Source of the DNA: Propionibacterium sp.
Lineage (GTDB): Bacteria > Actinomycetota > Actinomycetes > Propionibacteriales > Propionibacteriaceae
Direction of reading: 5' to 3'
Length of the DNA stretch: 54,802 bases
Assembly: GCA_012839035.1 (NCBI GenBank)
Contig: DUOB01000037.1
Location: 1 to 54,802 of the forward strand
A program made the position numbers and the translations under genes. Below, in pieces: positions 1 to 8,161 of the stretch (position 1 is its first letter; each line of letters starts with the position of its first letter). The notes under the pieces are model-generated. The model worked only from the letters and a program-made list of their open reading frames with translations. It had not been told where the DNA came from and did not search any database.

Positions 1-2
1 CG

Positions 3-665
3 GACGTCGGTCAGCGCATCGCGGACACCCTCCGGCCACTCAAGCCCAAACTCCGCGGCTGGCTCCATGCCGGCTGGACCCCGCTCGCCCTCATCGGCGG
101 ACTGGTCCTCGTCATCGGCGCGCCCACCACCCTGGGTCGCATCGGCGGCGCGGTGTTCCTCGCGGGCTCCCTGCTGCTGTTCGGCACGAGCGCGCTCTAT
201 CACCGTTTCACCTGGGGCCCGAAGGCCGACGCCGCGCTGCGCCGGATCGACCACTCGAACATTTTCCTGTTCATCGCGGCGACCTACACCCCGCTGTCCC
301 TGCTCCTGCTCACCGGCAATTCCCGCATCGCCCTGCTCACGGTCATCTGGACCGCGGCGGCCTGCGGTCTGCTGTTCCGGGTCCTGTGGCTGTCGGCTCC
401 GCGCTGGCTGTACACGGCCCTCTATCTCGTCATGGGCTGGGCCGCACTGGGCTGGCTGGGCCAGTTCCTGAACAACGGAGGCCCGGTGGTCTTTTCGCTG
501 ATCGTGGCGGGCGGGCTGTGCTATTCGGCGGGTGCGATCGTGTACGCGAGAAAGCGTCCCGATCCTTCACCACGCTGGTTCGGCTTCCACGAGATCTTCC
601 ACGTCGCCACCATCCTGGGCTCCGCCTGTCACTATGCCGCGATCGCCACGGTGACCTTCGGCTGA
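3..665 (+). CDS. Hemolysin III / PAQR family membrane protein (5' partial)
   Basis: The reading frame is open from the left edge, so the true start lies outside the window; the first visible ATG in this frame is internal. The product is a multi-pass integral membrane protein of the hemolysin III (YqfA/Trh) family, which belongs to the PAQR/CREST superfamily of putative metal-dependent membrane hydrolases. The superfamily residues are visible: an S-x3-H motif (SALYH, near base 190), the following RIDHSN aspartate, and a C-terminal H-x3-H motif (HEIFH, near base 590). About six or seven hydrophobic helices are present. Family membership is firm. The haemolytic label is historical and the substrate is unknown. 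Confidence 0.88.
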   Translation, partial: DVGQRIADTLRPLKPKLRGWLHAGWTPLALIGGLVLVIGAPTTLGRIGGAVFLAGSLLLFGTSALYHRFTWGPKADAALRRIDHSNIFLFIAATYTPLSLLLLTGNSRIALLTVIWTAAACGLLFRVLWLSAPRWLYTALYLVMGWAALGWLGQFLNNGGPVVFSLIVAGGLCYSAGAIVYARKRPDPSPRWFGFHEIFHVATILGSACHYAAIATVTFG

Positions 666-674
666 GTGCCAGGA

Positions 675-702
675 CAGGACCTCGATCGCCATCGGGGTCC
701 TG
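675..702 (+). terminator. Hairpin after the hemolysin III gene, likely terminator
   Basis: A 12-bp stem (11 of 12 paired) with loop CGCC begins 9 bases after the stop codon. There is no clear U-tract, as is common for actinobacterial terminators. Confidence 0.45.
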
Positions 703-773
703 CCCTGTTGCCCGGGACTTCGCGATCGTTCGCCTGCGCTCCCGCGCGCCACGGGGATAGGCTCATCCCCGAC

Positions 774-2627
774 ATGGATGTGGAGCTGACCGAGGTTCTG
801 GATTTCCTGGCCTCCCACGAGCCGTTCTCGGACCTGCCCAGAGAAGTGCTGCGGACGCTGCCGAGTCAGCTCACCGCGCGCTATTTCCGCCGCGGCTCCG
901 TGCTCTGCGCGCTGGGTGAACGCAACGAACACCTCTTCATCCTCCGATCCGGAGCCGTGGATCTGCACGACAACCAGGGCACGCTGATCGAACGCTGCGA
1001 GGAGGGCCAGAGCATGGGCATCACGGCCCTGCTCGATCGGGAGCCGTCCGTCTACAGCTTCACGGCACGGGAGGACTCCCTCGTGCTGTTGATGCCCGCA
1101 GCACTGTTCCGTCGCCTGTGCGCGGACGAGCCGGTTTTCCAGCAGTACTATCTGCGCCGCAAGAACCGCGTACGCGAGGGCGTGGAGGCCCTGCACGCCG
1201 GACGCGGTGGCGCGATCCTGAAGACCCGGGTGCGGGAGATCCTGCCCTCACCGATGGTCTTCACCGAGCCGGACACCTCGGTGATGGAGGCCGTGCAGAT
1301 CATGGCGGACCACACGGTCTCCGGGCTGCTCATCGTGGAGGACAACAAACTCGTGGGCGTGTTCACCGACCATGATCTGCGGGTCCACGTCGTTGCCTCC
1401 GGCCATTCGCTGTCGCTGCCCGTCCGGATCTTCATGACCGAGAATCCGATCTTCGTCACCGACGAGGCACTCGCGTTCGAGGCCCTGCTGGAGATGGTCA
1501 GCCGGAACATCGACCATCTGCCGGTCACCAACAACGGCGTACCCATCGGCATGGTCACCTCCCGCGACCTCATGCGGCTCGAACACACCAACCCCATCTA
1601 TCTCGCCGGGGATATCGCCAAACAGCGCGACGTCGACGGTCTCATCCACGTGAGCCGACGCCGCAACAAGGTCGTCGAGCAGTTGGTGGCCCAGGACGCG
1701 AGCGCCGACGACATCGGCCGGGTCGCCACGGCCATCGGGGACCAGATCACCCGCCGTCTGCTCCAGCTCGCGGAGGCCGAACTCGGCGAACCCCCGGTCC
1801 CCTATTGCTGGATCGCGCTGGGCTCCCAGGGGCGTCTGGAACAGGGACCGGCGAGCGACCAGGACAACGGGTTGATCCTGGACGATTCGGTCCGCCCGGA
1901 GCACGCGGACTATTTCGCGCGCCTCGCCGACTATGTGGTGCACGGTCTGGCTGCCGCCGGCTATCCCCTCTGCCCCGGCGATGTCATGGCCACCAATCCG
2001 CGTTGGCGCCGGCCGCTGGCGATGTGGCGGCAACAGTTCCGGCACTGGATCGTCGCCCCGGAGTCGGAGGCCCTGCTCAGCGCCCAGACGTTCTTCGACC
2101 TTCGTCCCATCCACGGGGCCCTCCGGCTGGGCCAGTCCCTCATCGAGCAGATCGCCCGCGAAGCCCGGCACCACCCGCGTTTCCTCACTCACCTGGCCGC
2201 CCACGCGGTGGACCGCCAGCCACCGCTGGGGTTCTTCCGCAAGTTCGTTGTCGAGAAGGAGGGCCAGCACGCCGCGACCTTCGACATCAAGGCGTTCGGG
2301 ATCGGTCCGATCGTCGAGATCGCCCGCGTACTGACCCTGTCGCGGGGTTTGGCGCAGGTCAACACCAAGGAGCGTCTGCTCGCCGCCCGCGGGGCCGGCG
2401 CCCTCAACGAGGAGAACGCCCAGGACCTGCTCGACGCCTGGGAGTTCATCAGCTATGCGCGGCTCCAGCACCAGGCGGCACAGGTCGCGCGCGGGGAGCC
2501 ACCGGACAACTACATTCCCCCGGCCGATCTGGGCTCTTTCGATCGTCGCCTGCTGCGGGAGGCTTTTCAGGTCGTACGCAAACAGCAACAGGCCTTGGCC
2601 TATCTGCACAAGACCCACCTGACATGA
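774..2627 (+). CDS. cNMP-binding / CBS-pair / DUF294 putative nucleotidyltransferase
   Basis: This 617-residue cytosolic protein has three modules. A cyclic-nucleotide-binding-like beta barrel lies at about residues 10-130 and a tandem CBS pair at about 145-270, which usually senses adenine nucleotides. A DUF294 nucleotidyltransferase-like region follows; its signature GSQGRLEQGPASDQDN near residue 345 carries the GS...R.E...DxD pattern. A DUF294 C-terminal helical domain completes the protein. I chose the ATG at 774 because the upstream extension (from a GTG at 666) reads as non-homologous leader and contains the preceding hairpin. A TAGGCT box lies 10 nt upstream. The stop overlaps the next ATG (ATGA), so it is translationally coupled to the exonuclease. 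This pairing is known in other bacteria, often near acetate metabolism genes, but none are here. The substrate is unknown. Confidence 0.9.
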   Translation: MDVELTEVLDFLASHEPFSDLPREVLRTLPSQLTARYFRRGSVLCALGERNEHLFILRSGAVDLHDNQGTLIERCEEGQSMGITALLDREPSVYSFTAREDSLVLLMPAALFRRLCADEPVFQQYYLRRKNRVREGVEALHAGRGGAILKTRVREILPSPMVFTEPDTSVMEAVQIMADHTVSGLLIVEDNKLVGVFTDHDLRVHVVASGHSLSLPVRIFMTENPIFVTDEALAFEALLEMVSRNIDHLPVTNNGVPIGMVTSRDLMRLEHTNPIYLAGDIAKQRDVDGLIHVSRRRNKVVEQLVAQDASADDIGRVATAIGDQITRRLLQLAEAELGEPPVPYCWIALGSQGRLEQGPASDQDNGLILDDSVRPEHADYFARLADYVVHGLAAAGYPLCPGDVMATNPRWRRPLAMWRQQFRHWIVAPESEALLSAQTFFDLRPIHGALRLGQSLIEQIAREARHHPRFLTHLAAHAVDRQPPLGFFRKFVVEKEGQHAATFDIKAFGIGPIVEIARVLTLSRGLAQVNTKERLLAARGAGALNEENAQDLLDAWEFISYARLQHQAAQVARGEPPDNYIPPADLGSFDRRLLREAFQVVRKQQQALAYLHKTHLT

Positions 2628-3307
2628 TCCGACGATTGCTCGGCGACCGTGTCGGTCCTCAACGGCAGAAGGAGACCCGGCAGGCCCAGGGACCGCTGCT
2701 CGACTGCCTGACCACTCCCCTGCCGGACAGGGATCTCCCGGCGACCCGGCTCCCACTGCTCGCGGTCGACTTCGAGACCACCGGCCTGGATCCCGAGTGC
2801 GACGAGCTGTTGAGCGTCGGCTATGTCGCCCTGGACGGCCTGGAGATCAACTTCAGCACCGCCGGACGGTTCGTGATCCGGGGAGCGTCCGAGGTTGGGC
2901 AGAGCGCCACCGTCCACGGCCTCACCGATGACGACGTGGCGCGTGGGGTGACGTTGCGGGAGGCGATCACCGCAACGGTCAAGGCCCTCCGGGGCAGGGT
3001 GATGGTCGCCCACTTCGCGGACATCGAGGAGAATTTCCTGGACCGCGCCTGTCGCAAGCTCTTCGGGGCCGGCCTCCCGCTGTTGTCGATCGACACGATG
3101 ATGCTCCAGCACCGAGTGCTCGCCCACAGCGACGCTCACCACGGCAGCGTACGGCTGTGGGGTGCCCGGGAGCGCTATGGGTTGCCGGCCTATCGGGCGC
3201 ACGAGGCGTTGACCGATGCCGTGGCCTGCGCGGAGCTCTATCTCGCGCAGGTTGCCGAGCTCGGGGTGGACACGACTCTGCGCAAGCTCGTGCGCTGGTC
3301 CGGTTGA
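2624..3307 (+). CDS. DnaQ-like DEDDh 3'-5' exonuclease
   Basis: This is a 227-residue protein with the exonuclease/RNase T fold. The DEDDh catalytic set is visible: DFETTG (motif I D and E) near residue 47, the D of VAHFADIEENF (motif II), and H...D in AHEALTDAVACAE near residue 200 (motif III). About 40 residues precede the fold. The start ATG overlaps the stop of the DUF294 gene by four bases. Such exonucleases next to DUF294 proteins are often labelled DNA polymerase III epsilon-like, but the gene context argues for a regulatory or nucleotide-processing role rather than replication proofreading. Confidence 0.88.
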   Translation: MIRRLLGDRVGPQRQKETRQAQGPLLDCLTTPLPDRDLPATRLPLLAVDFETTGLDPECDELLSVGYVALDGLEINFSTAGRFVIRGASEVGQSATVHGLTDDDVARGVTLREAITATVKALRGRVMVAHFADIEENFLDRACRKLFGAGLPLLSIDTMMLQHRVLAHSDAHHGSVRLWGARERYGLPAYRAHEALTDAVACAELYLAQVAELGVDTTLRKLVRWSG

Positions 3308-3400
3308 GACCGGGGAACGTGACGGGCCTCTCGGAATTGGGCTGTGGACAACTCCTCTCCAGCGCCCCATGCGGGGTTGGAATTGCCCACCCTTGATCCC

Positions 3401-3850
3401 ATGAGTTTTGAAGACCTGCCCCAGGATTGGCCCACTCGCTCCCTGCGCAACCACGAGCTGGCCGCGGACGTCGTCGACCTCGTGGTCGGCCACCGCGACC
3501 GGCTGAGCAACTCCTTGACCCTGCTGCTGTGTGACGATCTCGGCCGCATGGTGCAACCCATCACGATGACCGGTGTGACGTGGGGATGCCCCGAGCCCGC
3601 ACGACACCGATCGTTCGACATCCTCGGTGACCTCCTGCGGGACGACCCCTTCACGGTGGTCGCAGGGGTCGTCGTCGCCATCGGCCACCGGCAGCCGCGG
3701 GTCCGGATGAGCGACGTCGAGTGGGCCCGCACAGCGCGGAGTCGGCTCGACCGCCTCGGTCTGGACCTGTTCGGCTGCTACGTCGCGCACCGTCGTGGCG
3801 TACGCCGCATCGCCGACGACGCAGGGTTGCGCAGTGTTGACGCGAGCTGA
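3401..3850 (+). CDS. Hypothetical actinobacterial protein
   Basis: I do not recognise the family. The 149-residue product has no signal peptide and no membrane helix. It contains a compact alpha/beta-looking region with the stretches LLLCDDLGRMVQP and VVAGVVVAIGHRQPRVRMSD, the latter reminiscent of small actinobacterial proteins with a G-H-P/R pattern. I chose the ATG at 3401 because it begins the conserved-looking part; an upstream in-frame GTG at 3344 would add 19 residues. It lies 93 bases after the exonuclease stop and before tag on the same strand. Composition matches its neighbours. Confidence 0.65.
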   Translation: MSFEDLPQDWPTRSLRNHELAADVVDLVVGHRDRLSNSLTLLLCDDLGRMVQPITMTGVTWGCPEPARHRSFDILGDLLRDDPFTVVAGVVVAIGHRQPRVRMSDVEWARTARSRLDRLGLDLFGCYVAHRRGVRRIADDAGLRSVDAS

Positions 3851-3862
3851 GGTTGAACGGCG

Positions 3863-3868
3863 TACGCT
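3863..3868 (+). promoter_or_regulatory. -10 box of a leaderless promoter for tag
   Basis: TACGCT stands 7 nt before the GTG start at 3876, placing transcription start on the start codon. It lies just after the previous gene's stop. Confidence 0.45.
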
Positions 3869-3875
3869 CGGGGGC

Positions 3876-4481
3876 GTGCCCAACCCGTCCGGGTGCCCGT
3901 GGCCCGGGACCGATCCCGACTATCGCGCCTACCACGACGACGAGTGGGGCCGGCCCGTCCGGGACGACCACAAGCTGTTCGAGAAGTTGGTGCTGGAGGG
4001 GTTCCAGGCAGGCTTGTCCTGGCTGACCATCCTCCGCAAACGATCGGCCTTCCGCGAGGCGTTCGCAGGATTCGACCCCGAAGCGGTCGCCCGGTTCGGT
4101 CCAGCGGATGTCGAGCGGCTCATGGCCAATGCAGGCATCGTGCGCAACCGTCGCAAGATCGAGGCGGCGATCACCAATGCAGGGGTCGTGGTGGCGCTCG
4201 CCGACCAGCACGATTCGTTTGCCGATTTCGTCTGGGCGTACGCTCCCGAGCGACATCCCCGCCCACGGGAGATGTCCGATGTGCCGCCCCATTCACCGGA
4301 GTCCGCCGAGTTGGCGAAGGCCCTGAAGGGAGCGGGTGCCCGATTCGTGGGCCCCACGACGGTCTATGCCTTCATGCAGGCCATGGGCGTGGTCAACGAC
4401 CATCTCATCGGCTGTCCGGCCGGGGATGCGATCGAAGGGGGCGGGCCGGCCGGGTTCGTCGATTCCAGCGGATCACCGTGA
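3876..4481 (+). CDS. tag: DNA-3-methyladenine glycosylase I
   Basis: The enzyme removes N3-methyladenine from DNA in base excision repair. The 201-residue length fits the Tag family. The fingerprint DPDYRAYHDDEWG near the N-terminus is present, followed by the FEKLVLEGFQAGLSW stretch. The zinc-binding residues of Tag proteins are all visible: Cys in GCPW near residue 6, His in AYHDDEW, and the H...C pair in VNDHLIGC near the end. The GTG at 3876 gives the classic short N-terminus and is preceded by a well-placed -10 box; an in-frame ATG at 3795 overlaps the previous gene and is unlikely. It is one of three base-excision glycosylases in this window. Confidence 0.95.
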   Translation: MPNPSGCPWPGTDPDYRAYHDDEWGRPVRDDHKLFEKLVLEGFQAGLSWLTILRKRSAFREAFAGFDPEAVARFGPADVERLMANAGIVRNRRKIEAAITNAGVVVALADQHDSFADFVWAYAPERHPRPREMSDVPPHSPESAELAKALKGAGARFVGPTTVYAFMQAMGVVNDHLIGCPAGDAIEGGGPAGFVDSSGSP

Positions 4482-4499
4482 GCCCCGAGCCATGATTCC

Positions 4500-5372
4500 T
4501 CAGTCCCGAGCGGTGCGCAGTGCAGCCAGGACGACAGTCAGGTCGTGCACGTCTGCCGCCTGCTCGGGGCTGAGGTCGCCCAGTGCCGTCCGATGAGCTG
4601 ATTCGAAGACCTCGGCGATCGCCTCATGGAGTTGGGCACCGAAACCGGCCGCTCCCTGAGTAGCGGCGATCTCGCGCATCTCGTCGGGAAACCGGTCGGA
4701 TTTGCTGGTGGCCACTGCGATGCGGTGTGCGGCCCCGGCGCCGAGATCTCCCAGCATGTCCGCCCAGTCCGTTGCCACGAACTCCGCCACGCCGTGCGCG
4801 TCCGCGGTGCGGAGGGCCTGCACCATGAGTGCGGTCATCCCCTTGTAGACCGCGGCTGTGCACATCTTGATCGCCGACGCCCGGCCCGGCTCCGAGCCGA
4901 CCTCGATCGATCGCAGCTCCGGGGTGTCGAATGCGGTCAACGCCTGCGTCCCCGGGCCGGAGAGATAGATGCGGGTCTCCTGCCCCGAATCAGGGTGTGG
5001 CGGGTTGCCGCTGATCGAACCGTCGATCACCGCACACCCGGCCTCCGTCAGCACCGAGGTGATCCACTCCAGCGTGGGGATCGAGATGGCGTTGAGGTCA
5101 GCGACCACAGGACGGACCTGACGACGGAGCGCCGCAGCAGCAATCTGCTCGGCGTTCGCCACAGCCCGGGCCGGGGGAACCACACTGACCACCAGATCCG
5201 CAGCCCGCACCACCTCGTCGATCGAGTCCACCAGCTCGAGCCCTTCGGCGAGTTGCTGTGTGCGTGCGGACCGCCCTGCGGTCGTCGTGACGACGCGGGC
5301 ACCGCTCCGCTGCCAGGTCCGGGCCAGCGCGGCACCCATCGCCCCCGGGGACAGGACCCCGATGATCGTCAT
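4500..5372 (-). CDS. NAD(P)-dependent oxidoreductase with DUF1932 C-terminal domain
   Basis: This 290-residue protein starts with a Rossmann fold (VLSPGAMGAALA, a variant of GxGxxG) of the 6-phosphogluconate/3-hydroxyisobutyrate dehydrogenase type. The middle stretch DGSISGNPP resembles the substrate-binding SGG motif of that superfamily. The lysine in KMCTAAVYKGMTALM lies where the catalytic lysine of these enzymes sits. The C-terminal half matches the DUF1932 helical domain. It is the last gene of the mca operon, 17 bases after the small membrane protein. The substrate cannot be named from sequence. Confidence 0.85.
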   Translation of the reverse strand: MTIIGVLSPGAMGAALARTWQRSGARVVTTTAGRSARTQQLAEGLELVDSIDEVVRAADLVVSVVPPARAVANAEQIAAAALRRQVRPVVADLNAISIPTLEWITSVLTEAGCAVIDGSISGNPPHPDSGQETRIYLSGPGTQALTAFDTPELRSIEVGSEPGRASAIKMCTAAVYKGMTALMVQALRTADAHGVAEFVATDWADMLGDLGAGAAHRIAVATSKSDRFPDEMREIAATQGAAGFGAQLHEAIAEVFESAHRTALGDLSPEQAADVHDLTVVLAALRTARD

Positions 5373-5389
5373 GTCAGCCGACCCTCAGG

Positions 5390-5662
5390 TCAGCTCGATG
5401 ACTTCTCGTCCGTCCTGTCCGCATCGGACTTTTCTCGCATGGTGCGATCCGCATCGGCTGGGGCGCGCTTGCCGGGCGAATCCACGCCGGGGCGTTCCCC
5501 GCGCGTCGGGACTCCGCCTTCAGGAATGTTGATCTTGCGCATCTGGTTGCGCAGGCTCCTGTAGAGCAGAAACATGACGACGCCCAGCAGCAGGGTGAGT
5601 GCGAGCGGAATCCATCCGGCCACCACTGAATCGGGGTCGGGCGTGACAACGAACGGGATCAT
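5390..5662 (-). CDS. Small single-pass membrane protein downstream of mca
   Basis: This 90-residue protein has one transmembrane helix at about residues 17-35 (WIPLALTLLLGVVMFLLY), followed by a basic patch (RSLRNQMRKI) and a charged, disordered tail. The topology suggests a cytosolic tail. It sits 11 bases after mca and 17 before the oxidoreductase, so it is surely co-transcribed. A small membrane protein in this position is commonly seen next to mca in actinobacteria (from memory). The function is unknown. Confidence 0.75.
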   Translation of the reverse strand: MIPFVVTPDPDSVVAGWIPLALTLLLGVVMFLLYRSLRNQMRKINIPEGGVPTRGERPGVDSPGKRAPADADRTMREKSDADRTDEKSSS

Positions 5663-5673
5663 GACAGGGAACT

Positions 5674-6615
5674 CTACGCCCCGTTGCCCAAGTGCTCAGC
5701 CGTCCGGACATCAGCGGCGATGCCCTCGAAGAGGTCGTCCTCGGGCAGGGCGACCCCGACCCGATCGATCACGAGCTCGAAATCCTCGGTGGGCCAGACT
5801 CTGCGCTGCAGTTCCAATGGGATGCGGAACCAGATGCCGTCGGGGTCGATCTGCGTTGCGTGGGCCAGCAGCGCCCGGTCCCGGACATGGAAATAGTCCG
5901 CACAATAGACGGAGGTCGTCACCCGGTTGGGCTCGGCCGCGATGTCTGCCTCGGTCTTCCCCTGGAACCAGTCCGCAAAGGGGGACGGTGCGCCGCGCTC
6001 GACCATGGCGCAATGCATGGCCCACATGCGGGCCATGTTGAACGTGTGGTCGAAATAGACCTTGCTCACCTCCCAGGCCGGCCCGTGCTCGGGCCAGGCC
6101 TGGGAGTCTGCAGCCGCAGCGACCGCCGCCATCGTCACCTTATGACACATGATGTGGTCAGGGTGCGGATATCCACCGTTCTCGTCATAGGTGGTCACCA
6201 CGTGGGGGCGAAACTGCCGCAGCACCTGCACCAAAGGTCCCGCCGCGACCTCGGGATCCTGCACTGCGAAGCAGCCCTCCGGCAGCGGCGGCAGCGGGTC
6301 CCCCTCCGGCAGACCAGAGTCGACGAAGCCCAGCCACGTCTGTTCGATCCCGAGCACCTCCCGGGCCAGATCCATCTCCTGAGCCCGCACAGCAGCCAGG
6401 TTGGCCTCGATATCGGGTCGCTCCATGGCCGGATTGAGAATCGAGCCGCGCTCCCCACCCGTGCAGGTCGCGACCATGACTCGCACGCCCTCGGCGACAT
6501 ACCGGGCTGTCGTGGCCGCACCTTTGCTCGATTCATCATCGGGGTGGGCATGGACATGCAGCAGCCGCAGCGGCTCACCGACGGAGTCGGTCCGCAGCGG
6601 CGGTCGTTCGGTCAT
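5674..6615 (-). CDS. mca: Mycothiol S-conjugate amidase
   Basis: Mca cleaves mycothiol S-conjugates to a mercapturic acid and GlcN-Ins, a detoxification step specific to mycothiol-producing actinobacteria. The protein is a PIG-L/LmbE-type zinc amidase. HAHPDDE near residue 20 carries the zinc-binding His, Asp and Asp, and the later HPDHIMCH stretch supplies the third histidine. I chose the ATG at 6615 (MTERPPL...), which has a GGAGG Shine-Dalgarno 5 nt upstream; the longer reading to 6669 runs through the promoter. At 313 residues it fits Mca better than the deacetylase MshB, and the product lacks MshB features I would expect. It heads a three-gene leftward operon. Confidence 0.93.
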   Translation of the reverse strand: MTERPPLRTDSVGEPLRLLHVHAHPDDESSKGAATTARYVAEGVRVMVATCTGGERGSILNPAMERPDIEANLAAVRAQEMDLAREVLGIEQTWLGFVDSGLPEGDPLPPLPEGCFAVQDPEVAAGPLVQVLRQFRPHVVTTYDENGGYPHPDHIMCHKVTMAAVAAAADSQAWPEHGPAWEVSKVYFDHTFNMARMWAMHCAMVERGAPSPFADWFQGKTEADIAAEPNRVTTSVYCADYFHVRDRALLAHATQIDPDGIWFRIPLELQRRVWPTEDFELVIDRVGVALPEDDLFEGIAADVRTAEHLGNGA

Positions 6616-6650
6616 CGGGCCTCCGCGGGATCGGGTGTTGAACGGGGGCC

Positions 6651-6656
6651 AGCATA
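6651..6656 (-). promoter_or_regulatory. -10 box for the mca operon
   Basis: Read leftward the box is TATGCT. It gives a leader of about 30 nt containing the GGAGG ribosome binding site. Confidence 0.4.
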
Positions 6657-6725
6657 AGCGGAGCCGCACGGTTCACCCGACCGTTCACCGCGAGCGGTCC
6701 GCGTACGCACCGGCAAACAGCGGCA

Positions 6726-6731
6726 TAAGGT
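6726..6731 (+). promoter_or_regulatory. -10 box of a leaderless promoter for the DUF4307 gene
   Basis: TAAGGT stands 6 nt before the GTG start at 6738, and there is no Shine-Dalgarno. Confidence 0.5.
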
Positions 6732-6737
6732 GGACAC

Positions 6738-7136
6738 GTGACCATTTCCGACACCGACCGCCGCCGCATCGCCGAGCGCTATCCCGAGCGTCGCCGTCCC
6801 TGGCTCGTGCCGGTGATCGCCGCGCCCCTGCTCGCGCTGGTGATCTTCTGGCTGTGGATCTCGGCATACCACGCCAACCCTCCGCTGACCGCGGATGTCT
6901 CGGGTTTCAACGTGACCTCCAACAACGAGATCGAGGTCACGGTCACCGTGGACCGGGCGCGCCCCGAAGTGACCGGTCATTGCGTGGTCTTCGCCCAGGC
7001 CCCCGACTTCGAACGGGTGGGTGAGGTCCGGATTCCGATCGCCGCGTCCGACAGGAAGGTCGAGCAGATCGAGGTGACAATCCGCACCTTCCGACTGTCA
7101 ACCTCCGCCTCGGTCGAGCACTGCATCGCCGATTGA
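6738..7136 (+). CDS. DUF4307 membrane-anchored protein
   Basis: This 132-residue protein has a short basic cytosolic N-terminus, one transmembrane helix at about residues 25-42 (WLVPVIAAPLLALVIFWLW), and an extracytoplasmic beta-rich domain with two cysteines (near residues 80 and 129) that could form a disulphide. This matches the DUF4307 family, which is restricted to actinobacteria and often lies between mca and greA, exactly as here. The GTG start is supported by the -10 box 6 nt upstream. The function is unknown. Confidence 0.85.
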   Translation: MTISDTDRRRIAERYPERRRPWLVPVIAAPLLALVIFWLWISAYHANPPLTADVSGFNVTSNNEIEVTVTVDRARPEVTGHCVVFAQAPDFERVGEVRIPIAASDRKVEQIEVTIRTFRLSTSASVEHCIAD

Positions 7137-7159
7137 GCGCCTCGGACATCCGGAGTTGA

Positions 7160-7165
7160 TAAGCT
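7160..7165 (+). promoter_or_regulatory. -10 box of a leaderless promoter for greA
   Basis: TAAGCT stands 6 nt before the ATG at 7172. No ribosome binding site is visible. Confidence 0.5.
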
Positions 7166-7171
7166 CTTGCG

Positions 7172-7684
7172 ATGGCTGAAACCGATACCCATACGATTTG
7201 GCTGACCCAGGACGCGTTCGACAAGCTCACGGAAGAGCTTGAACAGCTGACCAACGAGGGACGCGCCGAGATCTCGGCGCGCATTGCCGCAGCCCGCGAA
7301 GAGGGCGACCTGCGGGAAAATGGCGGCTACCACGCGGCGCGTGAGGAGCAGGGCAAGCAGGAGGCCCGCATCACCCAACTGCAGGACATGCTCCGCAGGG
7401 CACAGGTGGGCGAACCACCTGCCTCCACCGACCAAGCAGTGCCGGGCACCAGGATCACGATCGCCTTCTTCGGCGACCATGACGACACCGACACGTTCCT
7501 GCTCGGTTCCCGTGAGGTCATGGGCCTCGACGAGGCCGCCGAAGACATCAACGTCTACAGCCCGCAGTCGCCGCTCGGCGCCGCCATCCTCAATCACAAG
7601 GCCGGGGACACAGTGAGCTATGAGACCCCCAACGGCAAGACTGTGTCCGTCGAGATCCTCAAGGTCGAGGCTTTCCAGGGCTAG
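7172..7684 (+). CDS. greA: Transcription elongation factor GreA
   Basis: GreA enters the RNA polymerase secondary channel and stimulates cleavage of backtracked transcripts. The 170-residue protein has the standard two parts. An N-terminal coiled coil carries its tip motif EGDLRENGGYHAAREEQ (near residues 47-63) and keeps the catalytic acidic residues (D and E of DLREN). A C-terminal FKBP-like domain ends in SPLGAAILNHKAGD and a final V-EILKVE strand. The family's usual tip is GDLSENAEYHAAKE, so the Arg and Gly-Gly substitutions are the actinobacterial version. A strong terminator follows. Confidence 0.96.
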   Translation: MAETDTHTIWLTQDAFDKLTEELEQLTNEGRAEISARIAAAREEGDLRENGGYHAAREEQGKQEARITQLQDMLRRAQVGEPPASTDQAVPGTRITIAFFGDHDDTDTFLLGSREVMGLDEAAEDINVYSPQSPLGAAILNHKAGDTVSYETPNGKTVSVEILKVEAFQG

Positions 7685-7705
7685 TCGCCGGGTTTCTGCC
7701 ATCGA

Positions 7706-7740
7706 CGAACCGCCCCGAGATTCCGGGGCGGTTCGTTTTT
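7706..7740 (+). terminator. Rho-independent terminator of greA
   Basis: A perfect 12-bp GC-rich stem (7706-7717 with 7724-7735) and 6-nt loop are followed directly by TTTTT. It is rightward only, because the other strand has no U-tract. Confidence 0.93.
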
Positions 7741-7753
7741 GGCGTTCAGAGAC

Positions 7754-8161
7754 TCAGTCCAGCTCGGCGAGCAGTTTCTGCGCCTCGTCCGGGGAGAGCG
7801 TCCCGGAGGCAACCTGTGCCAGCACCTCATCACGCGTGGGACGGGTCGACGGAGCCTCGTGGTCAGCGTCACCGGACAACCCGAGTCGCATCAGCAACTG
7901 CGTGAGCCGCAACCGGGCAGTGGGATAGGACACACCCAAGTGCTTCTCCACTTCCCGGAGATTGCCCCGGGACGCCAGGAACACCCGCAGGGTTTCGATC
8001 TCCGACGGGTTGAGGGCACAGAATTCACAGGTGCGGAAAACTCCCGCGAGCTCTGTCCCGCAGGACGTGCAGCCCAGCCTTGTGACGTGGAGCTGATCGC
8101 CACAGACGGGACAATCGCTGGGCGCCCGGTGTGCCTCATCGTGATGGTGCGTGACAGTCAT
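7754..8161 (-). CDS. DUF2089 zinc-ribbon / helix-turn-helix protein
   Basis: This is a 135-residue cytosolic protein. An N-terminal zinc ribbon with CPVC...CTSC, plus an extra CEFC, lies at about residues 17-50. A helix-turn-helix-like region follows, with the DUF2089 hallmark ETLRVFLASRGNLREVEKHLG and SYPTARLRL. A C-terminal short helical piece (SGTLSPDEAQKLLAELD) is shared in style with the N-terminus of the upstream gene. Its start overlaps the upstream stop by one base (TGATG), so the two are translationally coupled. DUF2089 proteins are putative transcription regulators; here it probably partners the adhesin-like protein upstream. Confidence 0.88.
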   Translation of the reverse strand: MTVTHHHDEAHRAPSDCPVCGDQLHVTRLGCTSCGTELAGVFRTCEFCALNPSEIETLRVFLASRGNLREVEKHLGVSYPTARLRLTQLLMRLGLSGDADHEAPSTRPTRDEVLAQVASGTLSPDEAQKLLAELD